Shown: positions 11,487 through 22,616 of the stretch, one piece after another
Numbering within the stretch: position 1 is the first letter of the stretch
How the letters are laid out: every line of letters starts with the position of its first letter
Source: Pomphorhynchus laevis
Lineage: Eukaryota > Acanthocephala > Palaeacanthocephala > Echinorhynchida > Pomphorhynchidae
Assembly: GCA_012934845.2 (NCBI GenBank)
Contig: WNNJ02003130.1
Coordinates: 1-64,000 of the forward strand
Direction: 5' to 3'
DNA length: 64,000 nt
The notes under the pieces: model-generated
The model's database searches: none
Seen by the model: only the letters and a program-made list of their open reading frames with translations
Told to the model about the DNA's origin: nothing
Program-made: the position numbers and the translations under genes

Positions 11487-12389
11487 AACATTCATAAACG
11501 AAAATCGAACTGCATTGAAGAAAATGCCAGTTTTATTTTTAATCAAGACAAACAGTTTCAATATAAAGTATCCAGGCTTAGCGCATTGAAATCACCAGTA
11601 AGTTTTCATTGCAATTCAGCAAAACAACATGTGAACAGCTTTTTCCAAACAAAGTTTCCCCAACAATATGAGAGGCTACCCTCATTACATGTTTCTGCCG
11701 TACAACCTGATTCTGCCGTACGGCTAAATGTTCACCAAGATTATAAAAATCAAGCTTTGCAAACCAAGTCATTTAGCAATTTTCAGCAGTCATATGAGAG
11801 TCAGCAGCAACTGCCATGTATATACCAGTGGACAACGCCTGTTTTGCTACCGAGTCTGAAACCACAAAATTATCCGTGCTCGCAAATAACAAATTGTAAT
11901 CAAAATAATCTAATATTTACACCAAATATCTCCGTCAATGCTGGATCAACTACTATTGAAGAAAATTCCAAAATGGATCAACAATTAGCGAAATTTCCAC
12001 AGTGCCGGGACTGTAGTCTTAACAACAATTTATCTGCTTCAAATATAACATCTTATGCTCTTATGCGACTTGCACGTAATTACAATAAAAGAAAATTAGC
12101 AAAGCAATCGCAAATAATACAGCATTGTGAAAAAAGCTCTGAGAAACAAATTTTATATCCTTGGCAGCATAGTCAAATTCCGCATGAATTACATCCGTCT
12201 ATTGAATATTCAAATAACAACTACACAGGATCCAAAACTGAATATTTTTTTGATAATAATTCAACATTTAATTTAGCACCAATCGAACGCAACGGGACAT
12301 CATCCATAGATATTATTTCAAATACTAAATTAACTTTTGATAGTTGCATACCTCATTTGCCTAATTGTAGAGATTTGTTCCGAAACTAA
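11487..12389 (+). CDS. Terminal exon of an unrecognised host gene
   Basis: The frame becomes open exactly after a good splice acceptor (ACATTTTTAG at 11477-11486) and stays open for 300 codons to TAA at 12387-12389. A polyadenylation signal AATAAA follows at 12414-12419. The encoded C-terminus is rich in Q, N and S, with patches such as NNNLSASN and SFSNFQQSYESQQQ, one basic patch (RLARNYNKRKLAKQ, about residue 190-203) and scattered prolines. No domain, membrane segment or zinc finger is visible. Composition suggests a largely disordered nuclear or regulatory protein, but that is inference. Upstream exons lie beyond the PLE to the left or are not recognisable. There is no ATG early in the exon, so it is not a single-exon gene. 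Confidence 0.6.
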   Translation, partial: NIHKRKSNCIEENASFIFNQDKQFQYKVSRLSALKSPVSFHCNSAKQHVNSFFQTKFPQQYERLPSLHVSAVQPDSAVRLNVHQDYKNQALQTKSFSNFQQSYESQQQLPCIYQWTTPVLLPSLKPQNYPCSQITNCNQNNLIFTPNISVNAGSTTIEENSKMDQQLAKFPQCRDCSLNNNLSASNITSYALMRLARNYNKRKLAKQSQIIQHCEKSSEKQILYPWQHSQIPHELHPSIEYSNNNYTGSKTEYFFDNNSTFNLAPIERNGTSSIDIISNTKLTFDSCIPHLPNCRDLFRN

Positions 12390-12413
12390 TGTTTATTTTA
12401 GATTTTTGTTCAA

Positions 12414-12419
12414 AATAAA
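12414..12419 (+). promoter_or_regulatory. Polyadenylation signal AATAAA
   Basis: Lies 25 bp after the stop codon of the exon at 11487-12389, in sense orientation. Confidence 0.5.
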
Positions 12420-12687
12420 TTTCCTAATTAAATCTTACATTTTATTGCAATTACTAAATATCAATGAAGCTAATAACTAAAAGTAAAATATTCCATAGTT
12501 TATTGGTATTCTTTCATTATTAATGCAAGTTGCCGATAAAAACTGAACTAGATAAATTATAAAGGACAACAGCGGTCTATATTGTTCGTGTTTAAACTTT
12601 TAGCATCGATCGGCGCTCCTTGATTTCATGTGATTGCTTGTTGCTCAGAAAAGTTATAATAACTACACTTAACCCAATAGAATATTT

Positions 12688-12914
12688 TAAATAGTTGATA
12701 CTGATCCATTATTGATAAATAATTATTGGATTATTGGATCATAATAAAGGAGGATAATAGTTTAGTAACAATTTTTAGAAATAGAAAAATTTAAAAATAG
12801 ATAATTTGAATCCATTCTCTCTTTAAAATTTTGAGTTCAAATAATTTAATTGAATACTACTTTAGATTGTTTTAAATAGTTGATACTGATCCATTATTGA
12901 TAAATAATTATTGG
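12688..12914. repeat. 46-bp direct repeat flanking a spacer
   Basis: The segment 12688-12733 (TTTTAAATAGTTGATACTGA onward) recurs at 12869-12914. The second copy leads straight into the fold-back at 12899. It is the outer end of the repeat C pLTR; the same end follows repeat C copies elsewhere. Confidence 0.7.
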
Positions 12915-13075
12915 AGCTGCATCCAAGAAAAATATTTTTGATATTTCGCTAACTTCTGTTAGCATATTCAGAAAATTACCAAGGAATTTCTCTGAAGATG
13001 CTAATAGAAGCTAGCGAAATATCAAAAATATTTTCTCTTTTCTTTGATCCAGCTCCAATAATTATTAATCAATAA
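12899..13075. mobile_element. Fold-back of two PLE repeat C ends
   Basis: Two copies of the repeat C end lie head to head: 12899-12980 reads on the minus strand and 12985-13075 on the plus strand. Each carries a hammerhead-like hairpin (12944-12971 reverse; 12992-13019 forward: CTGAAGA, U, stem, GAAA). There is no coding sequence between them. The layout mirrors the terminal arms of PLE B with the middle removed. Confidence 0.7.
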
Positions 13076-13244
13076 AATATTTTTAATATTTTAGACTGAA
13101 TATATGATTCAGTCAAAAATGATAGATATAATTTAATCTAGAAAATTGCTTAAAATATAAAATATTATATTATCGACCTTGATATTAATAATTTAAAAAT
13201 TAATATACCAGCAAAAGCCAAACAAAACGTGAAAGTTAATAAAT
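13076..13244. other. AT-rich spacer
   Basis: Nothing recognisable. Confidence 0.4.
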
Positions 13245-14400
13245 TATAATTCGATTATGTTGTCCCATATATTGAATAAAATATTAATAATACTATCAGC
13301 CTCTGCAGCAGAAAATCCGTGGACCGCCGCTCTCCGGTCACTGCTGCTATCCGCTGACCTATTTCGTGAATTACGCCTTCCTTTTCTGGGCCCAACGCAC
13401 CGAGCGTTTCCACGGCGACCGGCACAAAATTGTAGATCAGTGTCATGAAGGAGTATTTGCTGCGTTTCTTGTCCTCTGCTCCACTGGCTACCGCTCCCAG
13501 TGCGCTCACAGCTGTATTTAGATGACTCGGTGCCAAGGTGTCTGGGCAGGTGAAGTCCCAAGCCAAACACCTGCCACTTGAATATGGAGTCAGTGACGAT
13601 CTATCTGGTCGCCTGTCATCATGTTGCGCCTGTGACTTCGGCTCCAGACGCGATTGGACTTCTGCCGACATCAGTGCACGCTTGATGAGATCGTTGGCTG
13701 CGCTGTGGCGTGACAGTCTGCCGACGGACTTGTGGCAGCTGAGCCCATGTGTCCGCCGGCGTCTACATCCGATTCGCAGACACATACATATGGCAGACAG
13801 GCTGGGGCACCGAGACGCAGGGCAATGGTGATGCATAGTGAAGAGTCGTCAAGTCTTATGCCAAGCGACGAACTGGGACATGTGTGAAGGAAGGCCCTGG
13901 AATGAGGTGCAGTAGCCGCAATTAGACGCGCTTTGCTCGCCTGGTCAAGTGCAGCTGACTACACCTTCGCTCCCTGGACATAAACCAACGGAGTATCCCA
14001 GAATTTCTGTTCTGTAGCAAAGGACGGTTGGACTGGCATGAAACCCGCTCGAGACTGCCATTCGGTCACTGCAGTGGTGTATGTCGGTTCGCTGATACCG
14101 CAGTAGTCATTTAGTCGCCCTGACAGGATCCGAGTCATGAGTTTTTGCGACCCGGCGACCGATGATCGGAAGGCCGGTAGAGCAATGTTCGTCGCTCTCC
14201 TAATGTCGAGTCCGCCGTTAGCAACTGGTAGTGATGCCTGGTCCCATGCCCCATCGGACAGCGCAATATTGAGGACGGACTGCAACGAAGATCTAATTAC
14301 GTTGTCGTATTCAAACAACAGCTGCTTCATGTAGCATGGCGCGCTACGTAGAGTGAACATCGTCTTCGGTATCGCGAAGCAGTTTTTTAGCAGGAACAGC
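13245..14400 (-). mobile_element. LINE family R (RLE type), 3' half
   Basis: The minus strand encodes the C-terminal half of an APE-less LINE ORF in two frames. 14360-13959 covers the post-RT region (SDGAWDQASLPVANGGLDIRR-like, cut here for length). A later frame from 13836 to 13255 contains HGLSCHKSVGRLSRH (Cys/His knuckle), an RPDRSS segment, then AWDFTCPDTLAPS, ASGAEDKKRSKY, FVPVAVETLGALGP and TGERRSTDFLLQRL. The RPD-x(n)-WD spacing fits a restriction-like endonuclease domain. A frameshift separates the two parts. GC content is near 50-55 percent, unlike the surroundings, which fits a fairly recent insertion. The reverse transcriptase core is missing. Confidence 0.8.
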
Positions 14401-14407
14401 GCATCGT

Positions 14408-14512
14408 GAACGTATATATTATAACGTATATATTATATACGTTATATATTATAACGTATACATTATATACGTTATATATTATAACGTATATATTATATAT
14501 TTCATCTATATT
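14408..14512. repeat. AT-rich palindromic microsatellite
   Basis: Iterations of ACGTATATATTATA and its complement, so the region can fold on itself. It directly abuts the 5' side of the LINE fragment at 13245-14400. Confidence 0.8.
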
Positions 14513-14659
14513 ATAATGTTTAAAAAACTTTTATATAATTATCGGTTCATTAAATTCTAACTTGTAAAAATTATTTTTAAGATAAAGATATTTACATCAA
14601 AAACATATCAATTATTAAATAGGAAAGCTAATTATACTAGATGATTCTAGTATCTTCAC

Positions 14660-15690
14660 ATATCTTCAGATTTGGTGGACCTCATCAGCTACTGATCTAG
14701 TACTTACATATCACGTTTCAGTCCTTTTAATGCTGACTGACCATCACTCAATCCGTCTGCTTTATTGGCATTTAGATATAATGAAAGACTCATCTTAAAT
14801 TTTGCAAATTTAATTAAAATCATTTATGATTTTAAATTAAATCAACGTTGGTAGAGGAAGGATCTACCTTCAATGTGAAAGCCTACCTATTTTTGCAATT
14901 AATTGCTATTATCAAACTAGTCATCTATTGTTTGCTTCCTAATTTTAAGTTGATATACCTGTGCAGTCATTGTTACCATTGAAATTTTGATGACTATTTT
15001 ATTCTGCACGCTACTTTAATCCAATCTATAAGCCAACAGCAGTACGCTACATTTCAGTATTGGTGAAACTCATCAGCTACTAATCCAATACCTACGTTTC
15101 ACGTTTTGGTCTTTTTAATGTTGGCTGACGATCACTGACTCGTCTGCTTTTATTGGCAATTAGATCGAATTAAAGACTCGTCTTTTATTTTGCAAATTTA
15201 ATTGAAATCATTTCTGATTTCAAATTAAATCAGTGTTGGTAGGAGAAGATGCAGCCTTCAATTTGAAAACCTACTTATTTTTGAAATTAATCGCTATTTT
15301 CAAATTAGTTATCTAAGGTTTGTTTCATAATTTTAGGTTGATATACTGGTGCAGCCATTGTTACCATTAGAAGTTTGATGACTATTTTTTTTATTCTGAA
15401 CGCTACTTTAATCCAATCTATCAGCCAACAGCAGTATGCTGTTGAAATTAAAATTTTTGAAAAATTTTGAAATTAATTACAATTATCAAACTAGTCATCT
15501 ATGCTTAAGCCAGCAACATTAATCTAAATTTTAGTATTGGTGGCTGATCATTATTTGACTCGTCTGCTGTAATAATAGTCTGATTGAATGGAACATTTTG
15601 TAAAATTTATTGAAATCGTTTGTGATTTCTAATTAAATAAGCTTTGTTAGTGGAAGGTACAATCTTCAATTTAAAACCCTTCCTAAATAA
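14660..15690. repeat. 388-bp tandem repeat, two copies and a diverged third
   Basis: The landmark CTCATCAGCTACT lies at 14681 and again at 15069, giving a 388-bp period; a rearranged third copy runs to about 15690. The copies are perhaps 85-90 percent alike by eye. A related sequence, sharing CATTTCAGT..GGT..ACTCAT..ACTACTGATCCAATACCTAC, appears at 49580-49970, 50395-50640, 53140-53360 and 53934-54090, so this is a dispersed family. No coding potential. Confidence 0.8.
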
Positions 15691-15789
15691 AAACAGAATT
15701 ATCAGTTCTTGTAAATATCTACATTAACTAAAAGATTACAAATAAAAAGAAACGAATCAAATTATTATTATAACATACAAGACTATAGC

Positions 15790-15831
15790 CATGCAGCTGT
15801 TTTGTCTGGTCACAGACAAAACAGCTGCATG
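15790..15831. repeat. Perfect 19-bp palindrome with 4-bp loop
   Basis: CATGCAGCTGTTTTGTCTG (15790-15808), loop GTCA, then its exact reverse complement (15813-15831). The left arm and 15 bases before it recur at about 29165-29200 without the right arm. Confidence 0.9.
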
Positions 15832-16101
15832 TATTATAAATGTATTATAAATGTATTATAAAAAGCTGATATATTAAATTTGAACAATTATATATTATTT
15901 AAGCATTTTAGATAATATAAATTTTTAATATTTTATAAAATATACTTCAGTTGACCTATTTGATTTATTACTTTGGAAACAAAAATGAAAATCTTCGGAT
16001 TCCTTATTTTTGACCCAGACAATCTCATAAACAATAGCTGTTACCATAGTTTCAGTGTATATGTGTATAACAAGTATTTTAGTTTATTGTGATTTGTCAA
16101 G

Positions 16102-17061
16102 ATGGACACGCTTTTCACAATTGAAAGAGTAAAAGAAATTATTGATGAAATACATTTAAAAGTGTCGAACATTTTAAATTACAATTACGATCAAAGCATC
16201 GGCTCGAATCAAACTAGTATCTTAAATGATCAATATAAATCTATTGTCACGCATTCGAACGATGTCAGACGTCAGTACTTTAAGTTTTCGGCCGAAATCC
16301 GTAGATGCGGATCATTTGGTAAATATTTGTTTCTATCTGTCCCTCTATCAGTATCGTCAAATTCAAATGATACATCCGAACAAAATGACATTGTGTATAT
16401 GCTAAAATATAATATTTCCGTATTGGCAATTCAATTGGCCACCTGTACGTATGAACGTTTTCTACTTCACGAATTACCCATTGAAAAATCTCTACATACA
16501 AATCTATACGCATTGCTCTTTGTCATACGCACAGAGTTGGGATCGTTAGCTAAACAAATTCGATCACGAATATCTCCTCAGGAAAGCGACTTAGTTAGCA
16601 AGCGTTTAGCAATTTTATTTAAAGCTGGTAATGTTGAAAAATTTGATATTCTACCAACAAACGGTTTTGGCGACTATGACTTATCTACTTTAAATGACAA
16701 GGATATCATTGATAATACGTCATGTAAGGATTTTAATAGTGTGACAGAATCTGGTTATAAAACAGAAGCAGGGGATTATAGAAACCATCAGTCGATGGAT
16801 TATTTCGGAGTTCAGTCTAAAGTTAAGTCAAAAATAAATAACGACGAATGCTATTCGAACATAACTTATGCTGAAAATAAAAAGGAAAGAGATCTTCAGG
16901 ATAAAAATTTGACCCCAAATGTACAAAGTATAGATTTAAAACTACCGATTTACCAAGAATATGTTAAAGTCATTGTATTAATAGCTATTATAATTATATG
17001 GATCTATATTACAGTAAAGTTTTCGATATTGACAAGTGGTGATGACCGTAAACATCTGTAA
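16102..17061 (+). CDS. Unknown tail-anchored membrane protein, 319 aa
   Basis: Intact single-exon frame from ATG (context GTCAAGATGG, acceptable for an animal start) to TAA at 17059-17061, with an AATAAA polyadenylation signal 17 bp later (17078-17083). Residues 1-190 look helical and soluble (IERVKEIIDEIHLKVSNIL; ELGSLAKQIRSRISPQESDLVSKRLAILF). Residues 200-285 are polar and probably disordered. Residues about 287-308 form one strong hydrophobic helix (VIVLIAIIIIWIYITV) followed by a short tail ending DDRKHL. There is no signal peptide, so the likely topology is tail-anchored in the ER or outer mitochondrial membrane. I do not recognise the family. Synteny gives no help: both sides are repeats. 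Absence of lesions among so many broken elements argues that the gene is under selection. Confidence 0.8.
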   Translation: MDTLFTIERVKEIIDEIHLKVSNILNYNYDQSIGSNQTSILNDQYKSIVTHSNDVRRQYFKFSAEIRRCGSFGKYLFLSVPLSVSSNSNDTSEQNDIVYMLKYNISVLAIQLATCTYERFLLHELPIEKSLHTNLYALLFVIRTELGSLAKQIRSRISPQESDLVSKRLAILFKAGNVEKFDILPTNGFGDYDLSTLNDKDIIDNTSCKDFNSVTESGYKTEAGDYRNHQSMDYFGVQSKVKSKINNDECYSNITYAENKKERDLQDKNLTPNVQSIDLKLPIYQEYVKVIVLIAIIIIWIYITVKFSILTSGDDRKHL

Positions 17062-17077
17062 ATGAACTATACAAACC

Positions 17078-17083
17078 AATAAA
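17078..17083 (+). promoter_or_regulatory. Polyadenylation signal AATAAA
   Basis: Directly downstream of the tail-anchored protein gene, in sense orientation. Confidence 0.6.
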
Positions 17084-17214
17084 AATTATTAATCCTGTGT
17101 GATTAAAGATATTTATTTAATTCTTTGGATGCAGTAATATTATTTAATATTAACGGTATCACGCGTTATTTCATGATTGAAATAACGTTCGATAATAACA
17201 TTTGTTTCTGGTTT

Positions 17215-17345
17215 TTATTCGATAACTAGTTTTCTGAAGATGTTAACACAGGTTAGCGAAATATCAAATAAAAGTTTCCTGCTTTCTTTGATCCAGTTCC
17301 CATAATTCTTTATCTATAATAGATCACTAACAACTATTTAAAAAA
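17215..17345 (+). mobile_element. PLE terminal fragment (repeat C)
   Basis: Hairpin core at 17234-17261 (CTGAAGA, U, a stem of GTTAAC with GTTAGC, then GAAATATC), followed by TTTGATCCAGTTCC and the repeat C outer end. Confidence 0.6.
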
Positions 17346-17562
17346 CAAATATTTTAAAACAAATTTCGGATACAATTCTTTTTTATTGGCACATAAAATG
17401 TTTTGGTAATTAAAACTCGTTGTTATGACATAAAACCAAAAGTTATAGTTTCTAAAGCTAAAATTTTCCATTTTTTACAAAAACATTTGAAATTTTATAT
17501 ATTTCATGTTGATTTTCTTAGCTATCGAAATAGTAGTTTTAATAAATCAACGATTTATTAAA

Positions 17563-17823
17563 ACTTCGCCATGGCCGGTCCCAAGCCCGTGCTGAGAAAG
17601 GAGGAGGGTTGGCGATAGACTTCGTGACAAGCCAGTCGTAAAACAAAACCGTTGCATCAACAGTACGAAATGGTGTCTCACTACGATGGTAGGCCGCAAT
17701 CTTCGCGCAAACGAACACCAACCATCAATAGAGCCCATTGGCGTCAACTATCAACAAGGCCCATTGGAAAAAGCGGACTCCGTAACGAAGCGGAACAAAC
17801 GCTGAAGAAAAAGAAAAATCAAA
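17563..17823 (+). mobile_element. Short RTE-derived element (SINE-like) with 11-bp target duplication
   Basis: GATTTATTAAA at 17552-17562 is repeated at 17824-17834, bracketing a 261-bp GC-richer insert. Its 3' end (ACAAACGCTGAAGAAAAAGA) matches the 3' end of the RTE-like LINE at 7347-7374. Its 5' part (CCATGGCCGGTCCCAAGCCC..GGAGGAGGGTTGG) resembles the head of RTE-type LINEs. It therefore looks like a non-autonomous element made by joining an RTE head and tail, probably moved by the RTE machinery. No open frame of consequence. Confidence 0.7.
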
Positions 17824-18094
17824 GATTTATTAAATTCAAATTACAGTTTCGAATTATAAATAATTTCGGATTGCAATTTGAAATTGAATAAATTGTTGAT
17901 CATATTCCAACGTATAAAGTTTCATTGCTATAAAATCAAATATAAAATTGGCGAACTGGGTTTATCAATTAATTTATATAAATTTTTAAGCGAAAATGCA
18001 TTCGTCATATCTACAATTTGGTAAAACAAATGTTATGATACGTTTTGATATTATCAAGGGGATATTTGAAAAACAATGTAGTTAATGTAGTTCC

Positions 18095-18300
18095 AAATTT
18101 TTATCCGGACGGTGATTCCATTTACATGGTAGTCCGGACGGATGACCGAACTGCCAGATCCACGGATTATATGTGCAGACCCACATGACAGACCGACGGA
18201 TGACATGTGCAATCAATGGGAAAATCCAGTGACACTCGACAAACAGCAGTTGCCGAAGGTCACTAGGATTGAAGTCGACCACAAGGAGAGTCCAAGTTGA
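18095..18300. other. GC-rich island of unknown nature
   Basis: About 50 percent GC against near 28 percent around it. It contains the repeated word CCGGACGG/GTCCGGACGGATGAC. The minus strand is open for 66 codons but shows no domain. Its composition matches the transposon-derived pieces in this window, so a LINE or SINE remnant is likely. Confidence 0.3.
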
Positions 18301-18819
18301 TCAAAACAAATAATCACTTCCACACACCTTTTTCATGCCAAGAAGTCTAGATACTCTACAGCATAAGTCACATGCCATACATAGAGGTAGTGCAAACAAC
18401 CAACGGAAGTCTATTTTGTATCCTTACCATTAATCGCCTCTTTTCCATAAAACAGTCTCTGCTCTTTTTTGTCCCTTAATATATGATTATTCAATTATTC
18501 ACACTATTTTAAATTTTCCCATACTCACGAACACATCAACATAAGCGTTTATTATATTTTCGTTCTTTGTTTGTTATAGCTTTTTGTTGTAAAACTGTAA
18601 TTTTAAAGTTTAGTGAACTTGTAAGTGGACGGATATCCACAATAGCTACTTTAATAAACCTGTCTCTTTCAAGAAAAATAGGATATAATCAAAATATAAT
18701 TCCACTGATTAGTTTAAGTCTAATTAAATATCATCATTACAATACGAGCTATTTTTGTTACATCTACTAATATTTGACTAATAAGGTTTAGTAATTCATT
18801 ATTTGAACTTTTATACGTT

Positions 18820-19790
18820 AAAATCGCATTAAAATAATGTTTTTAATTTAATAAGATTTTCTTAATAAATGTTTTTAATTTGGTTTATAAACGTTTTTGA
18901 ACTGGTTTATATAGTTTTTAATTTGATTCATATATGATTTTAATTAGGTTCATATGCGTTTTTGATATGGCTCCTATCCGTTTTTAATTTGGTTTATATA
19001 CGTTTTTGATCTTGTTTCTATACTCTTTTAGTATAATTATATAATTATATAATCAATATGCTTTTAATTAGGTTCATATACGTTTTTAATTTTGTTCATA
19101 CACGTTTTTATCTAGTTCATATACGCTTTTTAAAATCACATGTAGCTTATTATTTAACATGGCTTCAAAGTTCTTAATAAAGAATGCACTACAAGTCATT
19201 TTATGTTGTAGATATTTTCAATTTTTAATAAAATCACATTTCAATTCTTTTTAAGTAAAATACATATTTTGGAATTGTCTTTTATCTACTGAACACGTGT
19301 TTTTCATGGTATCGACGTTCTTAACATGCCGTGAAATTCTCACAACGAGATATTTGCTACTTTTGTGCCGTGTACGCAAAATCGTAGTCGATATGAGGAA
19401 CTGTGCAAGCAGAGTCATCCTAATGGGAAAAGAGATATACTTTAATATATTATCCAAACATAGTGCAATTTTACAAAGATTTATTGTTTGTCTTTCCACC
19501 GTGAGAGCATTTTCAAAAAACTCGTGAATTTTATTCACCTAATTCATATACTTTTTAATCTGGTTCATTTACGCTTTTGATTTGGTTTATACGCTTTTAG
19601 TGTGTTTAATACAAGTATTTTATTTAGTTCATATATTTTTAATGAAATTCATATACGTTTTTAATTTAATTCATATATGCTTTTAATCAGGTTCATTTGC
19701 ATTTTCGATCTGGTTCATATTGAGTATGAATCAGATCAGTTCATAGGCATTGAGTATTGTTAATATAAGTTTTTAAATAGTTAATATAAA
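18820..19790. repeat. Degenerate ~22-bp minisatellite, left block
   Basis: Many variants of GTTTTTAATTTGGTTCATATAC in tandem at 18838-19140 and 19540-19790. The intervening 19141-19530 is unrelated and has a 95-codon minus frame of unknown meaning. The same unit resumes at 22617-22985 on the other side of a LINE. Confidence 0.8.
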
Positions 19791-22445
19791 GAAGGATTTA
19801 TCTTTACTTGGTAAATGCGTGCCGGCGAACGCTTACATGACGACAACATAAAAAGAAAATCTAAATTATGCGTCGAGGTGGAAACGGAGGGGGTATTTGA
19901 ATGTGATAAAGAATGGAGCGCGGCGGACGTCAAAAGGGAGCTGATTACAATCTAGGGGGCGGCGACGAGGAAGGATCAGATACCGTAGTTGTTGGAGTAA
20001 TAGTGGTCGAGTGATTGTTTCTTAAGAAGGGGACAAATGATGGCGGATTTCTAGTGAACACGGAACATACGATTGTGGATGAAGATTTAAACAAGGTCGT
20101 AAGGAAAAAGAATATATATGAGCATATGGATTTAAGAATTGGGTAGGCAGGGATGTTTTGTTGGGCAAGAACATAAGGACATATATGACTTCAGCAGGTG
20201 AGACAGGAATACAGGAATAAGATGAAAGAGTGTGGGGAGGAGAAGCGAGGCGGGGAAGAGTGTGATGCGATGATGACGGAGGTGTGAGAGAGAAACGTCG
20301 AGACTTTGGTCTGGAGAAATGACGAATAATAATGAGAATTGATGTTGCAAGAGAAAGATGAGCGAGCAAGGATTGAGATAAAAGTATGTCAGAGACTTAT
20401 AGTTGAATGAAGTGATGATTTTATGATGCCAGAAGGAGTCACATTTGGTACGTAGTAGGTTGAGATGAGACCGGCGAATAGCAAGATAGGAATCACGGAA
20501 AGACGGAGTGATCGAGCGGAAATTACGTCTGAGAGAGCGGTGATACACTCGAAAAGCGTGGCGGAGTCGACGCTTTGAAAGGCATTGGGTATCAAACCAT
20601 GGAACACGGTGCAAGCGACGGTGAGAGTGAGGCTTGAAGGACAAGATAAGATCGAGAGTGGATGTGAGTTCAGAGTCGAAAGGAAATAGGGATCGTGAGG
20701 AGAGGATGATGTTATTATCGGAGAAAATATAGACGATTTGAGTAAGGAGAGCGGAGAAGAGGGATATCAAGATTTCTTTAAGGTCCACGTGGGATGATAG
20801 GTGTGTGAGGTGGGGTGTGCTTGGAAGCGAGAACAAGGGTGACGAGAAAGTGTTCGGATATACAAAGATAGGAGATGGGGCTGTCGATGCGGATGTTTAA
20901 GTCGCCAAGAACGAGTGAGGGATGGAGGACAAAGATCTGTGTAACTGAATGTCAGCGAATTTGGTAAAGGATACGAATGAAGGAGCTGATGAACCAGGAC
21001 AGTATACAATGGCGAAATTCATAGTGAACGGGCTTGAAGAACGACAAGTGAGCAATTAAAAAGGGCAAGGACTGAAAGAGGGAGTGATTTTGCGAAGAGA
21101 TGCGGGTTTACTGGCGAGTGCGACAATGCAATCTTGATTAGATAATTTAGAAAGGGATAAGTTGAGGGGACGGTCGGGTTAGACTAGTGAGCAACCGACA
21201 GAGATCAGACGGCGAATGGAGAGGTCGTCGGAATCGGAGTGCCAGGATTCGAAGAGCAGAAGAGATCGATGGATTGCTTTGTGAATACGTTGAGGATGAT
21301 ATCAGATTTATGGAAAATAAATCAAGTGTTGAGGAGGCCAAGGCTGATACCGTGTGTGGTGATAATAGGGGTTAGTGGAGAAGACAGAGTTGAAATAGAG
21401 GGCCTCGGATTTCGGGGCGGCTGTGGACAACTTGAAAGTTTCCGTCGATGTTTCGGATGGAGAGGGATGTTTATCCATTTTCTTCTCCACGGCGTTTTTC
21501 GATGTAGGCAGAAGAGAGTTGAGCGATTTCGGAAGGGGTGTGATCGGGTAAAATGCGAGTGGCATAAGGGATGATAAGTTTATTTCGTTAGGAGAGGACA
21601 GAGGACGCGTGAGAGCGATGCTTGATTACAATTTTCAAGTGAGGGCTGAGAAAGATTAGATTTAGAAGATTTGTTTAGGCGGATGAATGCGACAGGATAG
21701 ATGCCGTTGGAAAATGATGGGTTATCCGCAGTAACAAGATACGATAGGATGGATCTAAAGCTGAAACTTCGTGGTCGAGACATGCTTGTGGATATAATGA
21801 GGTTGAAGGAGTGCTATCGGCGACGATGATGCAACGATGACGAGAATAAAAGCGTTTCTGTGAAGGATGACGAGTAACATGAGTGGGTGAGGTAACGATA
21901 TGATGGCTGACACTTGAGGATTTGGAGGGAGTTGGTTTGACGGTGGAAGACATAGAGAATAAAAATAATATAAATGGTGGAAAGCGATGTGCGGAAAGGT
22001 TATGAGTGGAAAGATTGTCGAGGTTGGTTGAGGTTATTTTGATTGATGGATGTAGGTTATTAAGAAACGAGACAGGATGGACGGAGGTGTCCGGGAGTAA
22101 AGATGACAAGGGATGGGAAGTGTATATGATGACATGATCAGTGGATGGATAAAGGACATAGGAAACGATGGGGTAGTTTGTGTAGACGTGTTAGTGGTTG
22201 ATATGTGATGAGGGGAGATGTTGCGGATTAGTTTGTTGGCACAAAATACAGAGCGGAAATCTTCTTTAGACTTACTGTTGTCGCAGGCGATTGTGGTCCA
22301 AACGTTACAGTCGTGTGTCGAGCACTGTACCTTTAGTTGATCATAGTTGGTGTCCGTCATAAGTGTCTTCGTTGTTGCCTTTGTAGATGTCTGTCTTTGT
22401 AACTGTTTTCGTAGCTGTCTTTGTAGTCTTGCGTTTGGTCATAGT
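19790..22445 (-). mobile_element. LINE family A, copy with internal RT deletion
   Basis: Minus-strand CR1-like LINE. From the 5' side: zinc finger C-x4-C-x2-W..C (near 22260-22340), RRM-like ORF1 and APE endonuclease remnants (GDLNIRIDSP-like near 20910), the pre-RT region (RVPWFDTQCLSKRRLRHAFR near 20560), then KKQSLDHY at about 20000. There the sequence jumps straight to the C-terminal YSNNYGI segment. The whole catalytic part of the reverse transcriptase (about 1.2 kb compared with the copy at 39085-43000) is missing. Many other frameshifts are present. The element interrupts a minisatellite. Confidence 0.8.
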
Positions 22446-22462
22446 CATGATACTCTGGAAAA

Positions 22463-22616
22463 AGTGTACTTTAGCGAAGTGTACTTTAGCGAAGTGTACT
22501 TTAGCGAAGTGTACTTCGTTAACGAAGCGAGCGGAAAATCTGAAAAATCTGAAAAATCGGGAAAATTAGGAAAATCTTGAAAATCTGTAAAATCTGGAAA
22601 ATTGTATATCATCTCT
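22463..22616. repeat. 15-bp repeat and GAAAATC-rich tract
   Basis: AGTGTACTTTAGCGA occurs about four times from 22463, then comes a tract of (T)GAAAAATC variants to 22616. It lies between the 5' end of the LINE A copy and the resumed minisatellite. Confidence 0.8.

Noticed and set aside
11578-11772. Minus-strand frame under the host terminal exon, and the many other antisense frames inside LINE coding regions
   Set aside because: Shadows of the plus or minus coding frames that carry the recognisable motifs.
19251-19538. 95-codon minus frame between minisatellite blocks
   Set aside because: The opposite strand is open over the same bases and nothing is recognisable; it may be an old insertion, but I cannot support a gene.
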